Below are positions 1 to 11,542 of a stretch of DNA of 64,000 bases, piece after piece (position 1 is the first letter of the stretch; every line of letters begins with the position of its first letter). The translations under genes were made by a program, and so were the position numbers. Origin of the DNA: Streptomyces sp. NBC_00289 (GTDB lineage Bacteria; Actinomycetota; Actinomycetes; Streptomycetales; Streptomycetaceae); the NCBI RefSeq assembly GCF_041435115.1, contig NZ_CP108046.1:3906001-3970000 (forward strand). The letters are read 5' to 3'. Below the pieces are notes generated by a model. It did not search any database, was not told where the DNA came from, and saw only the letters and a program-made list of their open reading frames with translations.

Positions 1-13
1 ATATGGTCGGGGC

Positions 14-2143
14 ATGACGACGACGTCCGACTCCTTCCCCCGCCGGCACGCCCGCACCCAGCGCTTCACGCTCGGCGCACCCCGCGCGTTCACCGTGGCG
101 CCCGACGGTTCCCGTGTCGTGTTCCTGCGCTCCGCTTCCGGTACGGACCGGGCGAACGCCCTGTGGGTGCTCGACCAGGAGGCGGGCGGAGAGCGCGTGG
201 CCGCCGACCCGCGCGCCCTGCTGGGCGGTGCCGTGGAGCGCCTCTCGGCCGAGGAGCGGGCCCGCCGTGAACGCAGTCGCGAGGGCGGCGCCGGCATCGT
301 CGGCTATGCCACCGACGCGGCCGTCGAGTTGGCCTCTTTCGCGTTGTCAGGGCGGCTTTTCACGGCGGAGCTGCGAGCCGGCACGGCACGTGAACTGCCC
401 ACCCCCGGGCCGGTGATCGACCCGCGCCCGTCCCCCGACGGCCGACAGGTCGCATACGTCGCGCAGGGCGCCCTGCGCGTGGTGGGCGCGGACGGCGAGG
501 ACGACAGGGCGCTGGCCTCGCCGGAGCCGGCGACGGGGCCGGAGCGGGTCACCTACGGTCTGGCCGAGTTCGTCGCGGCCGAGGAGATGGGCCGGTCGCG
601 GGGCTTCTGGTGGGCTCCGGAGTCGGACCGGCTGCTGGTCGCGCGGGTGGACGACGCGCCGGTGCGGAGGTGGTGGATCTCCGACCCGGCGCACCCGGAA
701 CGTGATCCACAGCACGTCCCGTATCCGGCGGCGGGCACCGCCAACGCGGACGTACGACTCTTCGTGTTCGCTCTGGACGGGGTGCGCACGGAGGTCGTCT
801 GGGACCGGACGCGCTTTCCCTATCTGGCGCATGTCCACTGGTCAGCGGCGGGTGCCCCGCTGTTGCTCGTACAGGCGCGCGACCAGCGGAGCCAGCTGTT
901 CCTGGCCGTGGACCCGGAGACGGGAGCGACCCGGATGGTGCACGCCGACGAAGATCCAACTTGGCTGGAACTCTTCGCCGGTGCGCCGTGCTGGAGTCCG
1001 TCGGGACGGCTCGTGCGGATCGCCGACGAGGGCGGTGCGCGCGTCCTGGCGGTCGGTGAACGGCCTTTGACGGGACGGCAGTTGCACGTCCGGGCGGTCT
1101 TGGACGTGGGCTCCGACGACGTACTGGTCTCGGCGTCCGCGGGTGAGGGCGCGGCCGACCCGGAGACCGGCGAGGTACATGTGTATCGCGTCAACGAGCT
1201 CGGTGTGGAGCGCGTCTCGCAGGAGCCGGGCGTGCACTCGGCGGTGCGCGCCGGGGGTGTGACGGTACTGGTCTCCGCCACCCTCGACCGGCCGGGTACG
1301 CGAGCGCGGGTGCTGCGCGATGCGAAGCCGACGGTGACCGTCACGTCGTACGCCGAAGATCCTGGTTTGTCCCCGCGCGTGACCCTCACTCAGGGGGGCG
1401 CACGCGGAATCCCGTGCGCCGTGCTTATGCCTACGGACTACACCGGAGACACGCCCCTCCCCGTCCTCATGGACCCCTACGGCGGTCCGCACGGTCCGCG
1501 GGTGGTCGCCGCACACAACGCGCACCTCACCTCGCAGTGGTTCGCCGACCAGGGTTTCGCGGTGGTCGTCGCCGACGGCCGCGGCACCCCCGGCCGCTCC
1601 CCCGCCTGGGAGAAGGCCGTCCACCACGACCTCACGGTCTCCCTCGACGACCAGATCGAGGCCCTCCAGGACCTCGCGAAGAACCATCCCCTCGACCTCT
1701 CCCGGGTGGCGATCCGCGGCTGGTCCTACGGCGGCTGGCTGGCCGGGCTGGCGGTCCTGCGCCGCCCGGACGTCTTCCACGCGGGCATCGCCGGCGCCCC
1801 GGTCACGGACTGGCGGCTGTACGACACGCACTACACGGAGCGGTACCTGGGCGACCCGGCCGCCCACCCCGAGTCGTACGCGAAGAGTTCCCTGGTCACG
1901 GACGACGGCCTGGTCTCCCCCGCCGAGCCGCACCGCCCGCTGATGATCGTGCACGGACTGGCCGACGACAACGTGGTCGTGGCGCACTCCCTGCGGTTGT
2001 CCTCCGCCCTGCTGGCCGCGGGCCGCCCGCACGAGGTCCTGCCCCTCTCGGGGGTGACCCACATGACCCCGCAGGAACAGGTCGCGGAGAACCTGCTGCT
2101 CCTCCAGGTGGACTTCCTCCGCCGCGCCCTCGACCTGACCTGA
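14..2143 (+). CDS. S9 family prolyl oligopeptidase / dipeptidyl-peptidase IV-like
   Basis: This 709-residue protein looks like a cytoplasmic serine peptidase of family S9, which cleaves short peptides, often after proline. The N-terminal ~420 residues have the repetitive, beta-rich look of the propeller that filters substrates by size. The C-terminal ~240 residues form an alpha/beta-hydrolase. The nucleophile motif GWSYGGW puts Ser at about residue 571, the acid lies in HGLADDNV (about 651-652) and the His in GVTHM (about 683), so the triad is complete. No signal peptide is visible. The ATG at 14 has only a weak GGTCGGGG upstream, so a start outside the window cannot be excluded. It converges on an oligopeptide importer, which suggests hydrolysis of imported peptides. 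Confidence 0.88.
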   Translation: MTTTSDSFPRRHARTQRFTLGAPRAFTVAPDGSRVVFLRSASGTDRANALWVLDQEAGGERVAADPRALLGGAVERLSAEERARRERSREGGAGIVGYATDAAVELASFALSGRLFTAELRAGTARELPTPGPVIDPRPSPDGRQVAYVAQGALRVVGADGEDDRALASPEPATGPERVTYGLAEFVAAEEMGRSRGFWWAPESDRLLVARVDDAPVRRWWISDPAHPERDPQHVPYPAAGTANADVRLFVFALDGVRTEVVWDRTRFPYLAHVHWSAAGAPLLLVQARDQRSQLFLAVDPETGATRMVHADEDPTWLELFAGAPCWSPSGRLVRIADEGGARVLAVGERPLTGRQLHVRAVLDVGSDDVLVSASAGEGAADPETGEVHVYRVNELGVERVSQEPGVHSAVRAGGVTVLVSATLDRPGTRARVLRDAKPTVTVTSYAEDPGLSPRVTLTQGGARGIPCAVLMPTDYTGDTPLPVLMDPYGGPHGPRVVAAHNAHLTSQWFADQGFAVVVADGRGTPGRSPAWEKAVHHDLTVSLDDQIEALQDLAKNHPLDLSRVAIRGWSYGGWLAGLAVLRRPDVFHAGIAGAPVTDWRLYDTHYTERYLGDPAAHPESYAKSSLVTDDGLVSPAEPHRPLMIVHGLADDNVVVAHSLRLSSALLAAGRPHEVLPLSGVTHMTPQEQVAENLLLLQVDFLRRALDLT

Positions 2144-2157
2144 GGGCGAAGAACGGC

Positions 2158-2191
2158 AACGGGCCGGGAGACATGGCGCTCCCGGCCCGTT
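2158..2191 (+). terminator. Rho-independent-like hairpin after the S9 peptidase
   Basis: A perfect 13-bp inverted repeat (AACGGGCCGGGAG / CTCCCGGCCCGTT) with an 8-nt loop lies 15 nt after the peptidase stop codon. There is no long T-tract, which is usual for Streptomyces terminators. It also lies downstream of the convergent importer operon and could serve both strands. Confidence 0.75.
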
Positions 2192-2298
2192 TACGGCACC
2201 CGCACGGCCGTACGTCGTTCAGACTGGCCTGTCCGTATATCGAGACCGGGTCGGCCGAGTTGCCTGTGTGTTAACGCGGTTGGTGCGCATTTGTATGG

Positions 2299-4327
<2,029 letters not shown>

Positions 4328-4336
4328 GACGGCGGT

Positions 4337-5350
4337 TCACCTCAGCTTCGGGTCGAGGGCGTCGCGCACCGCGTCGCCGAGCATGATGAACGCGAGCACC
4401 GTGATGGCCAGCGCCCCGGCCGGCCACAGCAGCATGTGCGGGGCCTGCCGGATGTACTGGGACGCCGCGGAGATCTCGATGCCCCAGCTGATCGTCGGCG
4501 GCTTCAGCCCGACACCGAGATACGACAGGGTCGCCTCCAGCGCGATGTACGTGCCGAGCGCGATGGTCGCCACGACGATCACCGGCGCGACCGCGTTCGG
4601 TGCGATGTGCCTCAGCAGCAGGCGTGAGTTGGAGGCGCCGAGCGCCCGCGCGGCCTGGACGTAGTCGTTCTGTTTGGCGGTGATGACCGAGCCGCGGGCG
4701 ATGCGGGAGATCTGCGGCCAGCCGAGCAGCACCATGAACCCGATGACCGGCCAGACGGTGTTGCTGGTCACCACGGAGAGCAGGACCAGGCCGCCGAGGA
4801 CGACCGGGATCGCGAAGAAGACGTCGGTGATGCGGGACAGGATCGAGTCCGGGAACCCGCCGAAGAACCCGGCGAGCCCGCCCAGGACGGAGCCGAGGAG
4901 GGCGACGCCGAGCGTGGCGCACACGCCGACCGTGACGGACGTACGGGCGCCGTAGACGACGCGGGTGTAGACGTCGCAGCCCTGGCCGTCGAAGCCGAAG
5001 GGATGACCGGGCTGCGAGCCCTCCTGGGCCTTGGCGAGGTCGCACTTGAGGGGGTTCTGGGTGGCGATCAGGGACGGCCAGATCGAGATCACGACCAGGA
5101 AGACGATCACCAGCGACGAGAGGATGAAGACCGGGTTGCGGCGCAGGTCGCGCCAGGCGTCGGACCAGAGGGACCGGGGCTTGCCCTGGGGGCCGCCGGC
5201 GCTGTCCGGGCCCGGTGACCGTTCCAGCGTCTCGCCCTCGCTCGTGGCGAGGTCCATGGCCCCGCCCATGCCGGTCCCGGCGATGGCACCGTCCTCCGGG
5301 GTGCGGCCCGGGCCCCGCAGGTGATGCCCCGGCTGCTGCGGTTCAGGCAT
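4337..5350 (-). CDS. Oligopeptide ABC transporter permease (OppC/DppC type)
   Basis: This 337-residue inner-membrane permease has a long hydrophilic N-terminus (about 65 residues, unusually rich in Gly, Pro and Glu). It is followed by a hydrophobic segment near VFILSSLVIVFLVVISIW and the usual bundle of further membrane helices. The loop that contacts the ATPases is visible as VQAARALGASNSRLLLRHI. The ATG at 5350 overlaps the end of the upstream permease gene by 8 nt. It should form a heterodimeric channel with the product of 5343-6266. Confidence 0.9.
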   Translation of the reverse strand: MPEPQQPGHHLRGPGRTPEDGAIAGTGMGGAMDLATSEGETLERSPGPDSAGGPQGKPRSLWSDAWRDLRRNPVFILSSLVIVFLVVISIWPSLIATQNPLKCDLAKAQEGSQPGHPFGFDGQGCDVYTRVVYGARTSVTVGVCATLGVALLGSVLGGLAGFFGGFPDSILSRITDVFFAIPVVLGGLVLLSVVTSNTVWPVIGFMVLLGWPQISRIARGSVITAKQNDYVQAARALGASNSRLLLRHIAPNAVAPVIVVATIALGTYIALEATLSYLGVGLKPPTISWGIEISAASQYIRQAPHMLLWPAGALAITVLAFIMLGDAVRDALDPKLR

Positions 5351-6266
5351 AGCGGATCCTGGGGTCGAGGACGGCGTACAGCAGGTCGACGAGCAGGTTG
5401 GCGACCAGGAACACCAGGACGAGGACGGTCACGAAGCCGACGACCGTCTGGGTGTTCTGGCGCAGGATGCCCTGGTACAGCTGGTAGCCGACACCGTGGA
5501 TGTTGAAGATCCGCTCGGTGACGATCGCGCCGCCCATCAGGGCCCCGATGTCCGTGCCGATGAAGGTGACCACGGGGATCAGCGAGTTGCGCAGCAGGTG
5601 CCGGGTGATGACCCGCCGTCTCGGCAGGCCCTTGGCGACGGCCGTACGGACGTAGTCGGAGCGTTTGTTCTCCGCGATGGAGGTGCGGGTCAGCCGGGTC
5701 ACGTAGGCGAGCGAGACCGAGGCGAGGACCAGGCCCGGCACGATCAGCTCGCCGAACGTGGCCTCTGTCGACACCGACGGTTTGATCCAGCCCCACTCGA
5801 CGCCGAGCAGGAGCTGGAGCAGCAGACCGGTGACGAAGGTGGGGACGGAGATCACGACCAGGGTGAGCAGCAGGACGCTCGTGTCGACCGGCCGGCCACG
5901 CCGGAGGCCGGTGACGACGCCCAGCGTGATGCCGATGACGATCTCGAAGAGGATCGCCACGATCGTCAGCCGGATGGTGACCGGGAACGCCGTCGCCATC
6001 AGCTCGGTGACCGGCTGCCCGTTGAACGCCGTACCGAAGTCGCCGGTGAAGATGTGGCCCAGGTAGGTCAGGTACTGCTGCCAGACCGGCTTGTCGAGGC
6101 CGAACTCCTTCTTCAGCTGGGCGGCCGTGGCGGGGTCGCACTGTCTGTCGCCGCACAGCCCCGCGATGGGGTCGCCCATCACGTTCACCATCAGGAAGAT
6201 CAGCAGCGTGGCGCCGATGAAGACCGGGATCATCTGGAGCAGCCGCCGCAGGACGTAGCGTCCCAT
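5343..6266 (-). CDS. Oligopeptide ABC transporter permease (OppB/DppB type)
   Basis: This 307-residue permease begins with MGRYVLRRLLQMIPVFIGATLLIF, the typical OppB N-terminus and first membrane helix. The extracytoplasmic loop carries two cysteines (AGLCGDRQCDP), a common feature of actinobacterial members. The coupling motif reads VRTAVAKGLPRRRVITRHL. It begins only 6 nt after the stop of the substrate-binding lipoprotein gene, so the two are almost certainly co-transcribed. Confidence 0.92.
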   Translation of the reverse strand: MGRYVLRRLLQMIPVFIGATLLIFLMVNVMGDPIAGLCGDRQCDPATAAQLKKEFGLDKPVWQQYLTYLGHIFTGDFGTAFNGQPVTELMATAFPVTIRLTIVAILFEIVIGITLGVVTGLRRGRPVDTSVLLLTLVVISVPTFVTGLLLQLLLGVEWGWIKPSVSTEATFGELIVPGLVLASVSLAYVTRLTRTSIAENKRSDYVRTAVAKGLPRRRVITRHLLRNSLIPVVTFIGTDIGALMGGAIVTERIFNIHGVGYQLYQGILRQNTQTVVGFVTVLVLVFLVANLLVDLLYAVLDPRIRYA

Positions 6267-6272
6267 GAGCGC

Positions 6273-7910
6273 TCAGCCCACCTTGATCTCGTTGTAGACG
6301 GGGACGCTGAACGGGTTGAGCTTGACCTCGGAGAGGCGCTCCGCGTAGCCGGCGCTGCCGTTCTGGTACCAGAGCGGGATGGCCGCCATGTTGTCCCGGA
6401 CGACCTCCTCGGCCTGCTGGAACGTCTGGATCGCCTTGGCGGTGTCGGTCTCGGCGTTGGCCTCGTCGACCAGTTTGTCGAAGTTCTTGTTGGACCACTT
6501 GCCGTCGTTGGAGGAGGCGTTGGTGTAGTAGAGCGGCTGGAGGAAGTTCTGGATGAGGGGGTAGTCCATCTGCCACCCGGCCCGGAACGGCCCGCTCATC
6601 TTCTTGTCGGTGATCTGGTTGCGGAAGTCGGCGAAGGTGCCGACCGGGTTGCCGACGCAGGCCTTGTCGTTGTCGAGCGCGTTGTTGATGGAGTTGCAGA
6701 CCGCGTCGACCCACTCCTTGTGGGAGCCGGTGTCCGCGTTGTACGTGATCTTCACCTGGCCGCCGGGGAGGCCACCGCCCTCCTTGACCAGCTTCTTCGC
6801 CTCGGAGGGGTTGTAATCGCAGGAGTCCCCGCACAGGCCGTCCTGGAAGCCGCCCTCCTTGCCGAGCACCGGGGAGGTCCAGTCGGTGGCCGGGGTCCGG
6901 GTCTTCTGGAAGATCGTCTCCGTGATCTGCTTGCGGTTGATCGCCATGGACAGTCCCTGGCGGACCTTCTCCACCCCGCTCTTGTTCCACTTGGGGTCGT
7001 AGAACGGGAAGGCGAGGGTCTGGATGATGCCGGCCGGGGTGTTGATGTACCGGTCGCCGAGGTCGCTCTTGACGTTCTTGAGCTGGGCGGCCGGGACGTC
7101 GTCGACGAGGTCGAGGTTGCCGGCCAGCAGGTCGGTGTAGGCGGTGTTGTTGTCGGTGTAGACCTTGAGGGTCACACCGCCGTTCTCGGCCTTGTCCGTG
7201 CCCGGGTAGGCGTCCCACTTCTTCAGGGCCATCTGCGAGCCCTTGGTGTACGAGTCGATGGCGTACGGCCCGTTCCCGACGGGCTTCTTCACCCAGGCGT
7301 CGTGATCGTCGAAGAAGGCCTTCGGCAGCGGGGCGAAGGCGGGATAGCCGAGGGTGTCCGGGAACGTCGAGAACTTCTGGTTGAGCTTGACCGTGAAGGT
7401 GTTGGCGTCGACGACCTTGAGGCCGGAGAGGGTGTCGGCGGTCTGCTTGCTGCCGTCGTCCGGGTGGGTCTTGTCGTACCCGTCGATGTACCCGAAGAAG
7501 TACGCGTTCTTCTGGTTGTTCTTCAGGCTCGCGCCGTAGTTCCAGGCGTCCACGAAGGACTGGGCGGTGACGGCCTCGCCGTTGCTGAACTTCCAGCCGC
7601 TCTTCACGGTGATCGTATAGTTCTGCGAGTCCGAGGTGGTGATCTTCTGAGCCAGCATGTCCTCGGCGGCGCCCGTCTCCGGGTTGTACCGCTTCAGGCT
7701 CCGGAAGATCATGTCGAGGACCTTGCCGCCCTGCACCTCGTTGGTGTTGGCGGGTTCCAGCGGGTTCTGCGGATCACCCCAGGATGCACTGACCACCCCG
7801 CTGCCGTCACCGCCGCCACTGCTGCCGCTGTCCCCGCTTCCGCAGGCTGTCGCCGCGAGGGCTACAGCCGCCGCGCATGCGGCCCATGTGGCGTGCGTGG
7901 CTCCGCGCAT
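6273..7910 (-). CDS. Peptide ABC transporter substrate-binding lipoprotein (SBP family 5)
   Basis: This gene encodes the extracellular peptide receptor of the first importer. I place the start at the ATG at 7910, preceded by a strong AGGAGGA site, giving 545 residues. Longer in-frame readings upstream have no membrane-export logic. The product starts MRGATHATWAACAAAVALAATAC, with a lipobox ending at Cys23, then a Gly/Ser linker and a family 5 solute-binding fold. It heads the operon SBP - permease B - permease C - ATPase D - ATPase F. The substrate is not predictable. The same layout is found beside bldK in streptomycetes. Confidence 0.9.
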   Translation of the reverse strand: MRGATHATWAACAAAVALAATACGSGDSGSSGGGDGSGVVSASWGDPQNPLEPANTNEVQGGKVLDMIFRSLKRYNPETGAAEDMLAQKITTSDSQNYTITVKSGWKFSNGEAVTAQSFVDAWNYGASLKNNQKNAYFFGYIDGYDKTHPDDGSKQTADTLSGLKVVDANTFTVKLNQKFSTFPDTLGYPAFAPLPKAFFDDHDAWVKKPVGNGPYAIDSYTKGSQMALKKWDAYPGTDKAENGGVTLKVYTDNNTAYTDLLAGNLDLVDDVPAAQLKNVKSDLGDRYINTPAGIIQTLAFPFYDPKWNKSGVEKVRQGLSMAINRKQITETIFQKTRTPATDWTSPVLGKEGGFQDGLCGDSCDYNPSEAKKLVKEGGGLPGGQVKITYNADTGSHKEWVDAVCNSINNALDNDKACVGNPVGTFADFRNQITDKKMSGPFRAGWQMDYPLIQNFLQPLYYTNASSNDGKWSNKNFDKLVDEANAETDTAKAIQTFQQAEEVVRDNMAAIPLWYQNGSAGYAERLSEVKLNPFSVPVYNEIKVG

Positions 7911-8167
7911 GGAGTTCCTCCTCGTGAGTGCGCTGTGCCGCCAGCGCCGGGGCGCTGATCCGTTATGGGCCAATATCGACCCAAAAGTTGCACATTGCAC
8001 TTGCGCTCCACCCTTTCGGGTGGTGGAGGAGGCAGGTACTCCGCTGGTCGGGCCATGCCGACCCCGGCCGGGCCGCTCCGCCCACCGTCGACGCACGGAG
8101 TCACGGGCAGTCACCCCGGCATCCTCGGCGGGCCGGTGGACGGCACCGCGGGCGGGTGGACGCACGC

Positions 8168-8202
8168 GACCGGGGCGGGGGCACACGGCCCCCGCCCCGG
8201 TC
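8168..8202 (-). terminator. Terminator hairpin after the bldK operon
   Basis: A perfect 14-bp inverted repeat (GACCGGGGCGGGGG / CCCCCGCCCCGGTC, 7-nt loop) starts 40 nt beyond the stop codon of the last bldK ATPase gene. It lies in the 331-nt gap 7911-8241. It probably ends bldK transcription and insulates the next operon, whose promoter must lie in the rest of the gap, where I could not pick a convincing -35/-10 pair. Confidence 0.8.
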
Positions 8203-8241
8203 GGTCAGGTCATCGGCGCCGGTGTCCGGGCCGGCCCGTCG

Positions 8242-9375
8242 TCACTCCTTGCCGACGGCGTCGCTCGGGGCGTTCGCCTCCAGCGCCTTCAGCGCCGGGT
8301 CGAGGATGACGTCCTCGTCGCGGGCCTCGGTGGTCGGGTCCTCCGGGAAGTGGCAGGCCGTCAGGTGACCCGCGCGGTTGCCGGAGAGCTGGACCAGCGG
8401 CGGCTCCTCGCTCGCGCACTTGTCCTGCGCCTTCCAGCACCGGGTGCGGAAGCGGCAGCCGGACGGCGGCATGATCGGCGAGGGGACGTCACCGGAGAGC
8501 CGGATCCGCTCCCGGTCGGCGCCGGTGCCGTCGATGTCGACCTCGGGCACCGCGGAGAGCAGGGCGTGCGTGTACGGGTGCCGGGGGCGGTTGTAGATCG
8601 CCTCCCGGTCGCCGACCTCGACCACCTTGCCGAGGTACATCACCGCGACACGCTGCGAGAAGTGCCGTACGACGGCCAGGTCGTGGGCGATGAAGAGGAA
8701 CGCGATGCCAAGTTCCTGCTGCACCTTCTTCAGCAGGTTGACGACCTGCGCCTGGATCGACACGTCGAGGGCGGAGACCGGCTCGTCGGCCACGATCAGC
8801 TTCGGCTGGAGGGCCAGGGCGCGGGCCACACCGATGCGCTGGCGCTGGCCGCCGGAGAACTCGTGCGGGAAGCGGTTGTAGTGCTCGGGGTTGAGGCCGA
8901 CGAGCTCCAGCAGCTCCCGGACCCTGTTCTCCCGGCCGCCCGCCGGCTCGATGCCGTTGACCTCCATCGGCGACTTGATGATCGTGCCGACGGTCTGCCT
9001 CGGGTTCAGCGAGGAGTACGGGTCCTGGAAGATCATCTGGATCTCGGACCGTACCGGCGCGAGCTGCCGGCGCGAGGCGCGGGTGATGTCCTGACCCGCG
9101 TAGGTGATCGTGCCGGCGGTCGGCTCCAGCAGGCGGGTGATGAGCCGGCCCGTGGTCGACTTGCCGCAGCCGGACTCGCCGACCAGGCCGACGCTCTCGG
9201 CGACGCCGACCGACAGGTCGACCCCGTCGACGGCCTGCACGGCACCGACCTTGCGTTTGATCGGGAAGCCGCCGTAGATCGGGAAGTGTTTGGTCAGCCC
9301 TTCCACCTTGAGGAGCGTCTCGGCGGACGTACCGGTGGAACCCTGCTGGGCGGGGAGGGTGAGGTTCTCGCTCAT
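8242..9375 (-). CDS. bldKE: BldKE-like oligopeptide ABC transporter ATPase
   Basis: This 377-residue ATPase has Walker [10 protein letters not shown], signature SGGQRQR, Walker B LIVADEP and the oligopeptide C-terminal cysteine segment. It is the fifth and last gene of an operon ordered permease - lipoprotein - permease - ATPase - ATPase, the order described for the S. coelicolor bldK operon, which imports an extracellular oligopeptide needed for aerial mycelium formation. The symbol rests on gene order, protein lengths and the neighbouring typA and second importer, not on an alignment. A Gly-Asp-rich tail follows the ATPase core. Confidence 0.8.
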   Translation of the reverse strand: MSENLTLPAQQGSTGTSAETLLKVEGLTKHFPIYGGFPIKRKVGAVQAVDGVDLSVGVAESVGLVGESGCGKSTTGRLITRLLEPTAGTITYAGQDITRASRRQLAPVRSEIQMIFQDPYSSLNPRQTVGTIIKSPMEVNGIEPAGGRENRVRELLELVGLNPEHYNRFPHEFSGGQRQRIGVARALALQPKLIVADEPVSALDVSIQAQVVNLLKKVQQELGIAFLFIAHDLAVVRHFSQRVAVMYLGKVVEVGDREAIYNRPRHPYTHALLSAVPEVDIDGTGADRERIRLSGDVPSPIMPPSGCRFRTRCWKAQDKCASEEPPLVQLSGNRAGHLTACHFPEDPTTEARDEDVILDPALKALEANAPSDAVGKE

Positions 9376-9388
9376 GTCTCGGATCTCC

Positions 9389-10450
9389 CTAGCGCAGCCG
9401 GGGCTGGATCTTGTCGATGAAGATGGTCTGCTTCTGCTCGGGCGTCAGGTGGCACGCGGAGGCGCGCCCCTCGCCGAGCGGTGGACGGACGTCGGTGCAC
9501 AGCGTGCCCGCGACCTGGTCCTTGTAGACGCACCGTGGGTGGAACGGGCAGCCCGAGGGCGGGTTGAGCAGCGAGGGCGGGGAACCGGGGATCGGCTCCA
9601 GCACCTCGTTGATGTCGCCGTCGAGGCGGGGCATCGAGCTCAGCAGGCCCCAGGTGTACGGGTGCTTGGGCTCGCCCAGGACCTCGCGGACGGAGCCGCG
9701 CTCCACGGCCCGGCCGGCGTACATGACCAGCAGGTCGTCGGCCATGTTGGAGATGACGCCGAGGTCGTGGGTGATGAAGACGATCGCGGAGCCGAACTCC
9801 TGCTGCAGGTCCTTGAGCAGGTCGAGGATCTGCGCCTGCACGGTCACGTCGAGCGCGGTGGTCGGCTCGTCGGCGATCAGCAGGTCGGGGTCGCACATCA
9901 GGGCCATGGCGATCATCGCGCGCTGGCGCATACCGCCGGAGAACTGGTGCGGGTAGTCGTCGAAGCGCATCCGGGGCTGCGGGATGCCGACCTTCTCCAG
10001 CATCTGGACGGCGCGGTCCTTCGCCTCCTTCTTGGAGGCGCCCCGGTGCTTCATGAACGGCTCGGACAGCTGCCGGCCCACCGTGTAGAACGGCGACAGG
10101 GCGGTCAGCGGGTCCTGGAAGATCATCGCCATCTTGTTGCCGCGGAGCCGCTCCAGCTCCCTCTCCGTGGCGGTGACGAGTTCCTTGCCGTCGAGGACGA
10201 TCTCGCCGTCGATGGTGGTGTTGCGCGGGTTGTGCAGACCGAGAACGGTCAGGTTGGTGACGGACTTGCCGGATCCCGACTCGCCGACGATGCCCAGGGT
10301 CTTGCCGCGCTCGACGTCGAAGGAGAGGCCGTCGACCGCCTTGACGATGCCGTCCTCGGTGGAGAACTGCACCTTCAGATCACGCACCGAGAGGAAGCTC
10401 TCCGGACCGGTCGGGGCCGGCGCGTCCTCGGTCTTGGTCAGTGTGGTCAC
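9389..10450 (-). CDS. bldKD: BldKD-like oligopeptide ABC transporter ATPase
   Basis: This 353-residue OppD-type ATPase shows Walker A GESGSGKS, signature SGGMRQR, Walker B LLIADEP and a C-terminal [12 protein letters not shown] segment. It starts 15 nt after the upstream permease gene and ends 13 nt before the next ATPase gene. It should pair with the BldKE-like subunit as the heterodimeric motor of the importer. The symbol is assigned from operon order. Confidence 0.8.
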   Translation of the reverse strand: MTTLTKTEDAPAPTGPESFLSVRDLKVQFSTEDGIVKAVDGLSFDVERGKTLGIVGESGSGKSVTNLTVLGLHNPRNTTIDGEIVLDGKELVTATERELERLRGNKMAMIFQDPLTALSPFYTVGRQLSEPFMKHRGASKKEAKDRAVQMLEKVGIPQPRMRFDDYPHQFSGGMRQRAMIAMALMCDPDLLIADEPTTALDVTVQAQILDLLKDLQQEFGSAIVFITHDLGVISNMADDLLVMYAGRAVERGSVREVLGEPKHPYTWGLLSSMPRLDGDINEVLEPIPGSPPSLLNPPSGCPFHPRCVYKDQVAGTLCTDVRPPLGEGRASACHLTPEQKQTIFIDKIQPRLR

Positions 10451-10465
10451 GGTGGTTCGTTCTTC

Positions 10466-11443
10466 CTAGGAGAGCCGGACGCGCGGGTCGATGTAGGCGT
10501 ACGCGATGTCGGTGAGGATGTTGATGATCAGAATGAAGAACGCACCGACCAGCATGACGCCCATGGTGAGCGGCAGGTCCTTGTGGACCGCGCCGTCCAC
10601 TGCGAGGCGGCCGATCCCCTGGAGCGAGAAGGTGAGCTCGGTGACGACCGCGCCGCCGAGCATGCTGCTGATGTCGATACCCAGGACGGTGACGATCGGG
10701 ATCATCGAGCCGCGCCAGGCGTACCGGAAGAACACGTACTTCTGCGACATGCCCTTGGCGCGCGCGGTCCGGACATGCTCCTCGGCGAGCTGCTCGATCA
10801 TCGAGGAGCGAGCCATACGCGTGTACTGCGCCGTGAAGATGGTGGCCATCACCAGTGTGGGCAGCAGCATGCCGGTGAACCAGCGCCACGGGTCCTCGCT
10901 GATCGGGTGGTACGCGGGGTTCTCCATCCAGCCCGTGCTGTACACGAAGATCAACAGGACGATCGGGCCGAGCACGTAGATCTGGAACGAACTGAGCACC
11001 ATGGACACGCCGGTGGCGACCTTGTCGACCAGCGATCCGCGCCGGTAGGCGGCGATCATGCCCGCGCCGACACCGACGACGACGAAGACGACCGCGCCGC
11101 CCGCGGTGAGCGTGAGCGTCGTGGGGAAGCGGTCCATGATGGTCGACCAGACCATGTCGCCCGAGTAGAACGACTGGCCGAGGCAGGGTGCGTTGCAGTG
11201 CCCGGTGGGGTAGTCACGGCCCATCACGATGCCGGACATGAAGTCCCAGAACTGCTGGTGGATCGGCAGATTGAGGCCGAGAGCCTGGCGGATGTCCTCC
11301 AGTCTCGTGGGAGAGCAGTCCTTGCCACAGGCCAGGGAGGCGTAGTCGGAGGGCGCGGCGACGAACAGGAAGAAGGTGGCGGCGCCGATGAGGAACAGGG
11401 TGACGACGGCACCGACCGTGCGCCGGAGGATGAACTGAAGCAT
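10466..11443 (-). CDS. bldKC: BldKC-like oligopeptide ABC transporter permease
   Basis: This 325-residue OppB-type permease begins MLQFILRRTVGAVVTLFLIG and continues with about six membrane helices and the ATPase-contact loop VRTARAKGMSQKYVFFRYA. Cysteines in the first external loop (LACGKDCSP, CNAPC) are consistent with OppB subunits. It is separated from the upstream lipoprotein gene by 99 nt that hold a strong hairpin (11493-11526), so it may be expressed less than the receptor. Confidence 0.82.
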   Translation of the reverse strand: MLQFILRRTVGAVVTLFLIGAATFFLFVAAPSDYASLACGKDCSPTRLEDIRQALGLNLPIHQQFWDFMSGIVMGRDYPTGHCNAPCLGQSFYSGDMVWSTIMDRFPTTLTLTAGGAVVFVVVGVGAGMIAAYRRGSLVDKVATGVSMVLSSFQIYVLGPIVLLIFVYSTGWMENPAYHPISEDPWRWFTGMLLPTLVMATIFTAQYTRMARSSMIEQLAEEHVRTARAKGMSQKYVFFRYAWRGSMIPIVTVLGIDISSMLGGAVVTELTFSLQGIGRLAVDGAVHKDLPLTMGVMLVGAFFILIINILTDIAYAYIDPRVRLS

Positions 11444-11492
11444 GGCGGGGAGGCTGCTCTCTGCGGAGACGGTGGGGAGGATTCACGGGACT

Positions 11493-11526
11493 GCGGGGGC
11501 ACGCTCCGCCTGGTGCGTGCCCCCGC
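11493..11526 (-). terminator. Intra-operon hairpin between bldKB and bldKC
   Basis: A perfect 12-bp inverted repeat (GCGGGGGCACGC / GCGTGCCCCCGC, 10-nt loop) sits 17 nt after the lipoprotein stop and 50 nt before the next permease start. In importer operons such a hairpin usually acts as a partial terminator or 3' stabiliser that leaves more receptor mRNA than channel mRNA. A full terminator here would split the operon. Confidence 0.65.
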
Positions 11527-11542
11527 GATCAGCCGTAGAGAG

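Noticed and set aside
5107..7218. Long minus-strand frame of 703 residues overlapping the importer permease and receptor genes
   Set aside because: It is Arg/Pro-rich, out of frame with two genes that have clear families and ribosome sites, and shows no domain pattern. It is a shadow of high-GC coding DNA.
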